From Bacteroidota bacterium (GTDB lineage Bacteria > Bacteroidota > Bacteroidia > Flavobacteriales > Weeksellaceae): a stretch of DNA of 13,918 nucleotides. The notes beneath the pieces are model-generated. The model was not told the origin of the DNA. It ran no database searches and saw nothing but the letters and a program-made list of their open reading frames with translations. The stretch lies in the NCBI GenBank assembly GCA_023419095.1, contig JAEZYN010000133.1:1-13918 (forward strand), in the 5' to 3' direction. Position numbers and translations under genes: made by a program. Below are positions 1-7,305 of this stretch, one piece after another. How positions within the stretch are numbered: the stretch's first letter is position 1; the number at the start of each line of letters is the position of its first letter.

Positions 1-117
1 CTGTGCCAGCTGTATCCAGATGATGTTGACCACGAAAATAAAAAACAGGACGCTGAATATGAACAGGAACGGGCCAAAGAAAGATTTGATGACGTAGCCG
101 TCGAGTTTTTTAAACAT
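1..117 (-). CDS. LptF/LptG-family permease, N-terminal fragment
   Basis: Only the first 39 codons are in the window; the gene continues past the left edge. The translation begins MFKKLDGYVIKSFFGPFLF and continues as one hydrophobic segment (about residues 14-38). This is the usual opening of YjgP/YjgQ permeases: a short basic/aromatic N-terminus ('LD.Y..K.F...F') followed by the first transmembrane helix. In that family the protein is an inner-membrane subunit of the Lpt ABC exporter, which moves lipopolysaccharide to the outer membrane. It lies downstream of ftsK and the LolA-like gene on the same strand, an envelope-biogenesis context that fits, but a good terminator lies between, so it may have its own promoter. 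LptF and LptG cannot be told apart from this piece. Confidence 0.7.
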   Translation of the reverse strand, partial: MFKKLDGYVIKSFFGPFLFIFSVLFFIFVVNIIWIQLAQ

Positions 118-165
118 GCCGCAAATTTACCAAAAAACTAAGTATTGTAAGTTGTCATCATTCCT

Positions 166-193
166 AAAAAAGCCCTTCCGAAAAGAAAGGGCT
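166..193 (-). terminator. Rho-independent terminator after the LolA-like gene
   Basis: The arms agccctt (171-177) and aagggct (187-193) pair perfectly around a 9-base loop. On the - strand the hairpin is followed by a run of T (complement of aaaaaa at 165-170). It lies about 17 bases beyond the stop of the LolA-like gene, as expected for transcription leftwards. Confidence 0.8.
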
Positions 194-209
194 ATAGAGA
201 ATATTTTTT

Positions 210-857
210 TTAAAGTTCCGTGACAATGTAGTTTTTGTACTGATCTTTATCAAATGTAAACGTTGAACTGTTCAGTTTTTGGTTTTCTTTATAATCGCTG
301 ATGGCAATTACCGAAACTGAATTGTCTTTGCCGAACTGCTCCAGTTTTACGAGCTGGTTTTTCGCACTGTTGACAAACAGGTTTACTTCTTTGATGCCGT
401 TATTTTTGGTTGGAACTAATTTTATTCGGTCTGCACGTACGCCGTTAACGGTAATTTTCCCTAAATACTGCACATTGTAGCCCTTTTTATATTCTTCAAT
501 GTAAGTTAAAGGCGAAAACATCTGGTCGGAACCTGAAGGTTTTGCAATAGTGACTTCCTGGTCCTCAGCGGAAACATTGTAGATTTTGTTTCCGTCGTAG
601 ATCTGTTCGGTTCCCATTATTTTCAGTTTGTAACGGTCGCCGGCGGAGTAGAAGATTCCGGGTTCGGTCTTCGTCACTGTTTTTCCGCTACCTGTTCCGT
701 ATACAAATTTAAAATACACGTTATTTTTAGATTTGTAGGTTTTGGCTACCGCATCAAGTAGATTTTTCGCTTTCGCATCTATTTTCTGCGCCGAAAATGT
801 GCTCGTAGTAGCAAACGTGAAGAGGGCAAGAGTAATATTTCTAAATAGGCTTTTCAT
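210..857 (-). CDS. LolA-like outer-membrane lipoprotein carrier protein
   Basis: The 215-residue protein has a short signal peptide (MKSLFRNITLALFTFATTST, cleavage probably near FSA-Q at about residue 23). The mature part is a beta-rich LolA/LolB-type half-barrel. Characteristic pieces are 'LLDAVAKTYKSKNNVYFKF' near the start, 'GIFYSAGDRYKLKIMGTEQIYDGNKIYNV' in the middle, and 'INLFV'-like strands with 'TFTFDKDQY' at the end. LolA chaperones lipoproteins across the periplasm from the LolCDE complex to the outer membrane. It lies 65 bases downstream of ftsK on the same strand with no terminator between, so the two are probably cotranscribed; ftsK-lolA neighbourhoods are common in flavobacteria. 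The family call rests on overall pattern and length, because LolA sequences are weakly conserved. The start is the only Met before the signal peptide. Confidence 0.8.
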   Translation of the reverse strand: MKSLFRNITLALFTFATTSTFSAQKIDAKAKNLLDAVAKTYKSKNNVYFKFVYGTGSGKTVTKTEPGIFYSAGDRYKLKIMGTEQIYDGNKIYNVSAEDQEVTIAKPSGSDQMFSPLTYIEEYKKGYNVQYLGKITVNGVRADRIKLVPTKNNGIKEVNLFVNSAKNQLVKLEQFGKDNSVSVIAISDYKENQKLNSSTFTFDKDQYKNYIVTEL

Positions 858-922
858 TCTTTTGATTTTGCTTTTTGATTGAATTATTGGAATAAAGTTA
901 AACCTTTGTTTAAATTTTAAAA

Positions 923-3379
923 TTATTTTCGCAATTCTTCCAAAAATTGTTCCAAAGAATTAAGGTCGCTGATCTGAACTTCACGTGCTTTTGCGCCGTT
1001 AAAACCGCCCACAATACCGCTCGCTTCCAGTTGATCCATGATGCGTCCGGCGCGGTTGTAGCCAAGTTTCAGCTGACGCTGCAGCATCGATGTAGAGCCT
1101 TGCTGCGTAGAAACGATGATGCGTGCTGCATCTTCAAAAAGGGCATCTTTTTCATTCGGGTCGAAGGCGGCGACATTTGAAGTGTTTTCTTCGCTTGAGT
1201 ATTCCGGAAGCATGAAAGCGCTGGCATAGCCCTTCTGTTCACCGATAAACTCCGCAATTTTCTCCACTTCAGGCGTATCCACAAAAGCGCACTGCAGGCG
1301 CAGGATTTCATTGCCGTTAAAATACAGCATATCACCTTTCCCGATCAGCTGATCAGCGCCGGGAGAATCTAAAATTGTACGCGAGTCTACACTCGAAATT
1401 ACGCGGAATGCCGCTCGGGCAGGGAAGTTGGCTTTGATCATACCCGTGATGACGTTTACCGAAGGCCGCTGTGTAGCTACAATTAAGTGGATTCCAACAG
1501 CTCTGGCCAACTGTGCAAGTCTAGCGATCGGTAATTCAACCTCTTTCCCTGCGGTCATTATCAGATCTGCAAATTCGTCAACCACCAAGACAATATAAGG
1601 TAAGTAGCGGTGGCCGTTTTCGGGATTCAGCTTTCTTTCGCTGAATTTTTTGTTGTATTCCTTTAAATTTTTGCAGAATGCATTCTTAAGGAGGTCGTAG
1701 CGCTGATCCATTTCTACGCAAAGCGAATTCAGCGTGTTGATTACCTTATGCGTATCTGTTATGATTGCGTCATCGCCGTCGGGTAGCTTTGCCAGATAAT
1801 GTCTTTCGATCTTGGAATAAAGGGACAGTTCTACTTTTTTCGGATCCACCATTACGAATTTCAGTTCGCTGGGATGTTTTTTATAGAGTAGGGAAGTGAG
1901 GATCGCGTTGATACCCACGGATTTTCCCTGTCCGGTTGCACCCGCCATGAGAAGGTGCGGCATTTTGGAAAGGTCGGCCATGAAGATATCATTCGAAATC
2001 GTTTTACCGAAAACCACCGGAAGATCCATGTCCGTATTCTGGAATTTCTGCGACGCGATAACGCTGCGCATTGAAACCATCGACGGATTTTTGCGTGGGA
2101 CTTCAATACCGATGGTTCCTTTGCCGGGCATTGGCGCGATGATCCTGATGCCAAGAGCTGAAAGGTTTAGTGCGATGTCGTCCTGAAGTTTCTTAATTGA
2201 TGCAACGCGAATTCCGGCTTCGGGAACAATTTCGTAGAGCGTAACGGTGGGTCCCACTGTCGCTTTTATTTCGGCGATGCCTACGTTAAAGTTTTTAAGT
2301 AATCCAACAATCTTGTTCTTGTTTTCTTCCAGTTCTTCACGGTTAATCGCGATTTCTTCATTGCCATAATCGCGCAACAGATCGATCGGCGGCATCTGAA
2401 AATTAGCCAGATCAAGCTTGTGGTCGTAAAGTCCGTGTTTTTCCACCAGTTCGTTTGATTTTTTATCGTGATCATCCAAAACATCGTGGGTTTGCGCAAC
2501 TTCAACTTTAAAATTAATGTCGTCGTCACCGGTCAGGTTTATCTTTCCGTCAAATTTTTCGGCGGGACCTTCATCAAATGAGGTCTCGTTCGGTGTTCTT
2601 ATCGTTTCAAAACTGTTGTTAATTTCTACAGGCGGAAAATCTTTAATGACAACAGAAGCGGGCGGAACAGGCACCACGGGTGTAGCTTCCACAGCAAGAT
2701 CGGCAGGCTCTGAATCTAAGTCATCATAGTCTTCGAGTTCCTGGTCGGCCTCAAATTTTTCAGCCGATTTCGGCATCATCGCCTTTACGCGGCCGACCGT
2801 GTTGGCATTCAGATCGTCAAGTTTTGATTTTACGTTATTCGGATTTAAATTAAATTCAAGAATAAAATACAGTCCTATACTTACCACAAGCACCAGCCAA
2901 AGGCCGGCAGTCCCGATTACCGAGTTCAGAAATTCCATGATTTGGTAACCGTAAACGCCACTTAAAACACCTTCACCACGTGTTATCGCACCCAGAAATA
3001 TCGGTAGCCAACAAATGAAAAATAACGAATGGCCAATGGTTTTCCAGGGTTTGAAATAATTCTTTTTAAGTATAATAAGACCGAAAACAAGATACAGGAA
3101 AGCCACGATGAATGCCGCCAGACCAACGCTTTCAAAAATAAAAAGATTACCCAGCCAGTCGCCGGCTTTGCCAAAAAAATTTGAGGATTTTACGGTTTTG
3201 TCGAGCATCGTTCCGGCCTGGCTCTGGTCTGCCTGCCAGTTCATCAGATATGAAATGAATGAGAACGTAAGTACAACCGAGATGAGCAGGAACAGCACAC
3301 CGAAAAATATACGTGGCCGGGAAAGTGTTTTGCTTTGTGAAACGCCTTTTGCAGGCGGGGTTTTCGTGTTTTTTTCCAT
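923..3379 (-). CDS. ftsK: DNA translocase FtsK/SpoIIIE
   Basis: The 818-residue protein has the full FtsK layout. The N-terminal membrane part carries four hydrophobic helices (about residues 24-46, 80-104, 116-132, 150-175). An acidic, proline-containing linker follows (about 205-310), then the alpha/beta motor. The Walker A motif is GATGQGKS (480-487) and the Walker B motif is VLVVDEFADL (597-606), followed by 'HLIVATQRPSVNVITG' (631-646). The C-terminal gamma winged helix (about 745-805, 'MLQRQLKLGYNRAGRIMDQLE') would read polar KOPS-like DNA sites and activate XerC/D recombination at dif. The protein sits at the division septum and pumps chromosome ends apart. The linker is short compared with the roughly 600-residue linker of E. 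coli FtsK. The start follows an AT-rich leader with a TAnnTTTG box at 3394-3401. The gene is intact. Confidence 0.97.
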   Translation of the reverse strand: MEKNTKTPPAKGVSQSKTLSRPRIFFGVLFLLISVVLTFSFISYLMNWQADQSQAGTMLDKTVKSSNFFGKAGDWLGNLFIFESVGLAAFIVAFLYLVFGLIILKKNYFKPWKTIGHSLFFICWLPIFLGAITRGEGVLSGVYGYQIMEFLNSVIGTAGLWLVLVVSIGLYFILEFNLNPNNVKSKLDDLNANTVGRVKAMMPKSAEKFEADQELEDYDDLDSEPADLAVEATPVVPVPPASVVIKDFPPVEINNSFETIRTPNETSFDEGPAEKFDGKINLTGDDDINFKVEVAQTHDVLDDHDKKSNELVEKHGLYDHKLDLANFQMPPIDLLRDYGNEEIAINREELEENKNKIVGLLKNFNVGIAEIKATVGPTVTLYEIVPEAGIRVASIKKLQDDIALNLSALGIRIIAPMPGKGTIGIEVPRKNPSMVSMRSVIASQKFQNTDMDLPVVFGKTISNDIFMADLSKMPHLLMAGATGQGKSVGINAILTSLLYKKHPSELKFVMVDPKKVELSLYSKIERHYLAKLPDGDDAIITDTHKVINTLNSLCVEMDQRYDLLKNAFCKNLKEYNKKFSERKLNPENGHRYLPYIVLVVDEFADLIMTAGKEVELPIARLAQLARAVGIHLIVATQRPSVNVITGMIKANFPARAAFRVISSVDSRTILDSPGADQLIGKGDMLYFNGNEILRLQCAFVDTPEVEKIAEFIGEQKGYASAFMLPEYSSEENTSNVAAFDPNEKDALFEDAARIIVSTQQGSTSMLQRQLKLGYNRAGRIMDQLEASGIVGGFNGAKAREVQISDLNSLEQFLEELRK

Positions 3380-3393
3380 AGTATCAGTGTGGG

Positions 3394-3401
3394 CAAATTT
3401 A
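3394..3401 (-). promoter_or_regulatory. Candidate -7 box upstream of ftsK
   Basis: The - strand reads TAAATTTG, an exact match to the Bacteroidota -7 consensus TAnnTTTG, ending 14 bases before the ftsK start codon. No well-spaced -33 element is seen: the nearest TTG is 15 bases upstream and a TTTG is 25 bases upstream, against the usual 17-23. Confidence 0.4.
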
Positions 3402-3553
3402 AAAAATAAAATTTAACAATCTCAGACAAACCATAGTTTTTGTGGGGTGAAAAGAAGGTCCAAATAGTGCTAAATCTTAATTTAATTTAAATCAATCACC
3501 TTTTTCGGAATGCATTTTGGACTCGATGCCAGACACCTTTAAAAACATTAAAA

Positions 3554-3817
3554 ATGGACAATAATAATTTCAAAAAATCACAGGATTTTGCCAATGTTGA
3601 TAAAAATTTGAACGATAACGCAGCCAACGACGAGCAAAATGCGATTGAAAATTCGGAAGTAAAGATTAAAGATGTCCGAAATCCGGAAGTGACACAGGAA
3701 AATTTCGTTAAAGACGCGGAAAACGCAGTGCCGCCCGAAGCCTGGCAAAACCAGAAAAAAGCCTATAATGATGCCTGGGAAAACAACAAGAACCAGCAGT
3801 TAGGCGAGGAAATGTAA
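3554..3817 (+). CDS. Small hydrophilic protein of unknown function
   Basis: The 87-residue product is rich in Asn, Asp, Glu, Lys and Gln, has no Cys, no signal peptide and no membrane segment, and looks largely disordered or helical. A slightly more ordered C-terminal part reads 'VPPEAWQNQKKAYNDAWENN', with two Trp residues. I do not recognise a family. It is probably real because the frame is fully open from an ATG in a typical AT-rich leader, it lies 27 bases before a second acidic small gene on the same strand, and a terminator follows that pair. The 174 bases upstream (3380-3553) hold the divergent promoter region with ftsK and no other gene. Confidence 0.65.
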   Translation: MDNNNFKKSQDFANVDKNLNDNAANDEQNAIENSEVKIKDVRNPEVTQENFVKDAENAVPPEAWQNQKKAYNDAWENNKNQQLGEEM

Positions 3818-3844
3818 ATTTTAAACTTTAAAAAAAATTATAAT

Positions 3845-4144
3845 ATGGCACCCGAAAATAATCAAAGCGAACAGGATGAGCGTCTCCGCGAAATGGATTA
3901 CAGCCCTGAAAATGATATTTTTAATCAGGAAGAACATGTCCCAATTGACGGGGACGGAAATCCGATATTAGACGAAACTCCGCAGGTAACAGATGTTGGT
4001 GACATTCTGGACGTCCCTGTGCCGGAAGATGAAGAAGGCGTTGTGATGGATGGTGTGGGTCCTGAAGATGAAGAAAATGATTTTTACAGTTTGAGCGACA
4101 ACGCCGACGATCACGAATCTGAAAATGAAGATATTCTAGGATAG
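3845..4144 (+). CDS. Highly acidic small protein of unknown function
   Basis: The 99-residue product has about 34 Asp/Glu and only two Arg, with no Lys or Cys, giving a net charge near -32. It has no signal peptide or membrane segment and should be disordered. Short patches such as 'HVPIDGDGNPILDETPQVTDVGDILDVPVP' suggest some ordered or interacting strand. It starts 27 bases after the preceding small gene and ends 19 bases before a strong terminator, so the two genes likely form a bicistronic unit. The family is not recognised. The composition could suit a nucleic-acid-mimicking, cation-binding or chaperone-like role, but nothing in the sequence decides this. Confidence 0.65.
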   Translation: MAPENNQSEQDERLREMDYSPENDIFNQEEHVPIDGDGNPILDETPQVTDVGDILDVPVPEDEEGVVMDGVGPEDEENDFYSLSDNADDHESENEDILG

Positions 4145-4163
4145 TTTTCAAACTAAAAATACT

Positions 4164-4187
4164 TCCCGCCTTGCGCGGGATTTTTTT
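4164..4187 (+). terminator. Rho-independent terminator after the acidic gene pair
   Basis: The arms tcccgc (4164-4169) and gcggga (4175-4180) pair perfectly around a 5-base loop, and seven T follow directly (4181-4187). It ends the two-gene unit 3554-4144. Confidence 0.88.
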
Positions 4188-4200
4188 ATGCTTATTTTTG
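4171..4200 (+). promoter_or_regulatory. Candidate hutU promoter (-33/-7, Bacteroidota type)
   Basis: TTG at 4171-4173 and TATTTTTG at 4193-4200 are separated by 19 bases. This fits the flavobacterial pattern TTG-N17-23-TAnnTTTG. The box ends 31 bases before the hutU start. The -33 triplet lies in the loop of the preceding terminator, so the two signals share DNA. Confidence 0.5.
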
Positions 4201-4231
4201 GAGCTGTTCACCAAAGCTTAAAGTAAAACGA

Positions 4232-6226
4232 ATGCATATGACCTTTCAGGAGCAAATCTCACAGGGGATTCCCGCCGAACTGCCTCAGCCAAAATCTTAC
4301 GATTCTTCCATCAATCACGCGCCAAAACGAAAAGAAATTTTAACGCCGGATGAGAAAAAACTCGCGCTGAAAAACGCGCTGCGTTATTTCGAGCCTAAAT
4401 TTCATGCGGAACTGTTGCCCGAGTTCAGGGAGGAACTCGAGAACTATGGAAGGATTTATATGTACCGTTTCCGTCCCGATTATGAGATGAAGGCACGCCC
4501 GATATCCGAATATCCAGGAAAGTCTGAACAGGCGAAAGCCATTATGCTGATGATCCAGAACAATCTGGATTATGCTGTAGCTCAACATCCCCATGAACTT
4601 ATTACTTACGGTGGTAACGGTGCGGTATTCCAAAACTGGGCGCAATACCTGCTTACAATGAAATACCTCGCTGAAATGACGGACGAGCAGACACTTACAA
4701 TGTATTCGGGCCATCCGATGGGTCTGTTTCCGTCGCATAAAGACGCGCCAAGAGTTGTGGTAACGAACGGGATGATGATTCCGAATTACTCAAAACCGGA
4801 CGACTGGGAAAAATTTAATGCACTCGGCGTTTCCCAATACGGACAAATGACCGCGGGAAGTTATATGTACATCGGCCCGCAGGGAATTGTTCACGGAACT
4901 ACGATTACAGTTCTGAATGCATTCAGAAAAATAAAAAAATCACCAAAAGGCGGGCTTTTCGTCACCTCAGGACTGGGCGGAATGAGCGGTGCCCAGCCGA
5001 AGGCCGGAAATATTGCAGGCTGCATTACCGTTTGTGCAGAAGTAAATCCTAAGATTACAAAGATCCGCTATGAACAAAAATGGATTGATGAGATCCATAA
5101 AGAGATCGACAGTCTGGTGAGCCGCGTTAAAATCGCCAAAGAAAATGGTGAGACCGTATCGCTCGCTTATCTCGGAAACGTGGTAGAGGTCTGGGAAAAA
5201 TTTAAGCAAGAAAATTTAACAATAGACATTGGCTCCGACCAGACTTCGCTGCATAATCCGTGGGCCGGTGGATATTACCCAGTGGGGATTACATTTGAGG
5301 AGTCGAATAAAATGATGGCGGAAGATCCCGACCTATTTAAAGAAAAAGTTCAGGAAAGTTTAAGAAGGCATGCTGCCGCAATAAACAGTCATACAGCAGA
5401 AGGAACCTATTTTTTCGATTATGGAAACGCATTTCTGCTCGAAGCCAGCCGCGCAGGTGCCGATATTATGGCTGAAAATGATATTGATTTCCGCTATCCA
5501 AGTTACGTGCAGGATATTATGGGACCGATGTGTTTCGACTACGGTTTTGGTCCGTTCCGATGGGTATGTACAAGCGGAAAGCCGGAAGATCTGCAGAAGA
5601 CGGATGACATCGCATCAGCGGTTCTTGAAGAGATAATGAAGAATTCGCCGGCAGAAATCCAACAGCAAATGCAGGACAATATTACATGGATTAAGGGTGC
5701 ACAGCAAAATAATCTGGTGGTAGGCTCGCAGGCACGAATTCTCTATGCGGATGCTGAAGGACGTATGAAAATTGCCGAAGCCTTTAATAAAGCCATTGCC
5801 AACGGAGAGATTGGCGCGGTGGTTTTAGGCCGCGATCACCATGATGTGTCCGGAACCGATTCACCGTACCGTGAAACATCTAATATCTACGACGGCTCCA
5901 AATTCACTGCGGATATGGCGATACAGAACGTTATTGGCGACAGTTTCCGCGGCGCGACCTGGGTTTCGATTCACAACGGCGGCGGCGTAGGCTGGGGCGA
6001 AGTGATCAACGGTGGCTTCGGTATGTTACTTGATGGCAGCGCTGAAGCTGACCGCAGATTAAAATCAATGCTTTTTTGGGATGTGAACAACGGAATTTCG
6101 CGCAGAAGCTGGGCCCGAAATGAAGGCGCTGTTTTCGCCATTAAAAGAGCGATGGAAATTGAACCTAATCTTAAGGTCACGCTGCCGAATTTTGTGGATG
6201 AGAGTCTTTTTCAATTTGAAATTTGA
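4232..6226 (+). CDS. hutU: Urocanate hydratase (urocanase)
   Basis: The product is 664 residues, the long form found in Bacteroidota and animals, against about 555 in Pseudomonas or Bacillus. It catalyses urocanate plus water to 4-imidazolone-5-propionate with tightly bound NAD+, the second step of histidine degradation, in the cytosol. Urocanase landmarks are YGGNGAVFQNW (126-136), 'TMYSGHPMGLFPSH' (156-169), the NAD-binding SGLGGMSGAQPKA (246-258), 'DIGSDQTSLHNPWAGGYYP', 'MGPMCFDYGFGPFRWVCTSG', 'GRDHHDVSGTDSPYRETSN' and 'SIHNGGGVGWGEVINGG'. No hutH, hutI or hutG is in the window, so the other steps must be encoded elsewhere. A second in-frame ATG at 4238 (MTFQEQISQGIP) is the more usual family start, so two residues may be excess. 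The gene is intact, and the graveyard region begins directly behind it. Confidence 0.96.
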   Translation: MHMTFQEQISQGIPAELPQPKSYDSSINHAPKRKEILTPDEKKLALKNALRYFEPKFHAELLPEFREELENYGRIYMYRFRPDYEMKARPISEYPGKSEQAKAIMLMIQNNLDYAVAQHPHELITYGGNGAVFQNWAQYLLTMKYLAEMTDEQTLTMYSGHPMGLFPSHKDAPRVVVTNGMMIPNYSKPDDWEKFNALGVSQYGQMTAGSYMYIGPQGIVHGTTITVLNAFRKIKKSPKGGLFVTSGLGGMSGAQPKAGNIAGCITVCAEVNPKITKIRYEQKWIDEIHKEIDSLVSRVKIAKENGETVSLAYLGNVVEVWEKFKQENLTIDIGSDQTSLHNPWAGGYYPVGITFEESNKMMAEDPDLFKEKVQESLRRHAAAINSHTAEGTYFFDYGNAFLLEASRAGADIMAENDIDFRYPSYVQDIMGPMCFDYGFGPFRWVCTSGKPEDLQKTDDIASAVLEEIMKNSPAEIQQQMQDNITWIKGAQQNNLVVGSQARILYADAEGRMKIAEAFNKAIANGEIGAVVLGRDHHDVSGTDSPYRETSNIYDGSKFTADMAIQNVIGDSFRGATWVSIHNGGGVGWGEVINGGFGMLLDGSAEADRRLKSMLFWDVNNGISRRSWARNEGAVFAIKRAMEIEPNLKVTLPNFVDESLFQFEI

Positions 6227-6262
6227 ATCTGAGTTAAGTTTAAAATTGGACCACTGATTTAA

Positions 6263-6400
6263 ACGGATCCCCGAGGGGTAAGCGCACTGGGCGGCGAGAT
6301 TCACGGCTTCAAAAACGATGTTTCGCTTGGCGGTTACGGCCCGACTATTATTAAATATTACATGATAGCCGGAGATAGCTTTAAACGATATTACCAATAA
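6263..6400 (+). pseudogene. Unidentified coding fragment, merging into fasciclin-like sequence
   Basis: This stop-to-stop stretch of 45 codons has no good start codon. Its translation includes 'VSALGGEIHGFKNDVSLGG', then 'PTIIKYYMIAGDSFK'. The second part resembles the 'ILKYHVVAGK' strand of fasciclin domains and so probably belongs to the following remnant, read one frame off. The first part (6263-6340) looks protein-like but I cannot place it. It follows hutU by 36 bases with no promoter or terminator that I can see. Confidence 0.4.
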
Positions 6401-6560
6401 CATGACAGTCAACACCTTCCGGGGCGGGACATTTTCCACCACCACCAATGGATGCGTTAAAATAACGGATGCCAAAAATCGTGTTGCAAAGGTAGTGACG
6501 ACCGATTTACAGTGCAGCAACGGTATTATTCATGTGCTCGAAAAAGTACTCTTGTGTTAG
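6341..6560 (+). pseudogene. Fasciclin-domain remnant (C-terminal part, frameshifted)
   Basis: From 6387 to 6557 one frame reads DITNNMTVNTFRGGTF, then 'VKITDAKNRVAKVVTTDLQ', then CSNGIIHVLEKVLL, followed by TAG at 6558. This matches the end of a fasciclin (FAS1) domain, whose signature is 'DxxaxNGvIHvIDkVLlP'. The upstream strand 'IIKYYMIAGDSFK' is found in a different frame (ending at TAA 6398-6400), so a one-base indel near 6381-6390 has broken the reading frame. The N-terminal half of the domain and any signal peptide are missing. FAS1 proteins are usually secreted adhesion proteins. An internal ATG at 6402 could give a 52-residue peptide, but it would lack a foldable domain. Confidence 0.65.
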
Positions 6561-7269
6561 TTTGCCGTTGAAGATTTTCAGTTCAGCACGGGCGCAAATG
6601 TCGCTGCGCAACAACATATCGCTGGCAAACGTGGGAGGCGATTTTGGTATTGTTGGCAGCGAACCGCTTGATTCACGTGGTCTCGGTGAAACCTACGGTA
6701 TCGAATTTCTGGCTCAAAAGCGGACGGTGAGCGACTTTTACGGAATAATTGCCTACACGTTCGGTTATTCTCAGTTTTCTGATGCGGGCGACCGCTTGCT
6801 TCCGTCAAGCTGGGATTCGCGGCATATTCTCACGGCCACAGCCGGAAAATATTTTAAACGTAACTGGAACATCCGTGCAAGATTTCGCCTGCAGTCCGGT
6901 TTGCCCGAAACACCTTACGATCTTCAGCGAAGCGCGTTGGTCAACATATGGAATATTGCGAACGGGCCAGTGCAGAATTTTGAGTTGTTAAATTCAGCGC
7001 GTGGAAATCTTTCACATCAGCTCGATCTTCGCGGTGAGAAAAAATGGATTTTCAAAAAATGGCAGCGTACCGCTTATGTGAATTTGGTGAATATGTACGG
7101 TTCTGCAAGTCCAAGTGGCCTACCCGTCGTGAATCTTCAGCGTGACGCACAAAACAACCGTATTACAGCGAACCACAGGCGCCGCAGGACGAACAGTAAT
7201 GTACTTGAAACCGGCTCAGCCGACAGGTCGACACCGTTACCTTATTTTGGTTTTATATTCGAATTCTAA
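6532..7269 (+). pseudogene. TonB-dependent receptor, C-terminal barrel remnant
   Basis: The open frame gives up to 245 residues. From about 6600 it reads as the last third of a TonB-dependent receptor barrel: 'SLRNNISLANVGGDFGIVG', 'ETYGIEFLAQKRTVSDFYG', 'LLPSSWDSRHILTATAGKYF', 'ARFRLQSGLPETPYDLQRS', 'LVNMYGSASPSGLPVVNLQ', ending LPYFGFIFEF with the C-terminal aromatic residue required for barrel insertion. The signal peptide, plug domain and most of the barrel (usually 700-900 residues in all) are absent. The apparent start lies inside the fasciclin remnant in another frame, so the product cannot be a working receptor. A basic stretch RITANHRRRRTNSNV near 7160-7202 is atypical and may be a local frameshift. 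The 3' end is followed by a strong terminator. Confidence 0.75.
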
Positions 7270-7270
7270 A

Positions 7271-7301
7271 ACAAAACTCCGCGAATTTCGCGGAGTTTTG
7301 T
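7271..7301. terminator. Bidirectional terminator between the receptor remnant and pncA
   Basis: A perfect 14-bp stem (arms 7271-7284 and 7288-7301, core ctccgcga/tcgcggag) encloses a 3-base loop. A/T runs on both sides provide the U-tract in each direction. It sits just after both convergent stop codons. Confidence 0.9.
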
Positions 7302-7305
7302 TTTT

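Noticed and set aside
1069..3174. Several 60-100 codon frames on both strands inside ftsK, and similar ones inside hutU, pncA and the bacillithiol operon
   Set aside because: All lie within strongly conserved coding sequence, have low-complexity or Cys/Arg/Trp-rich translations, and lack leaders of their own.
3458..3522. 7-bp inverted repeat gtccaaa / tttggac between ftsK and the small genes
   Set aside because: The arms are short and about 50 bases apart, with no further pairing, so chance is the simplest explanation.
6230..6290. Small ccccgagggg hairpin after hutU as a terminator
   Set aside because: The stem is only 4 bp and no T-run follows in either direction.
6065..6520. 151-codon open frame on the - strand across the end of hutU and the fasciclin remnant
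   Set aside because: It overlaps the conserved end of hutU, and its translation shows no signal, domain or plausible composition. The + strand reading explains the region better.
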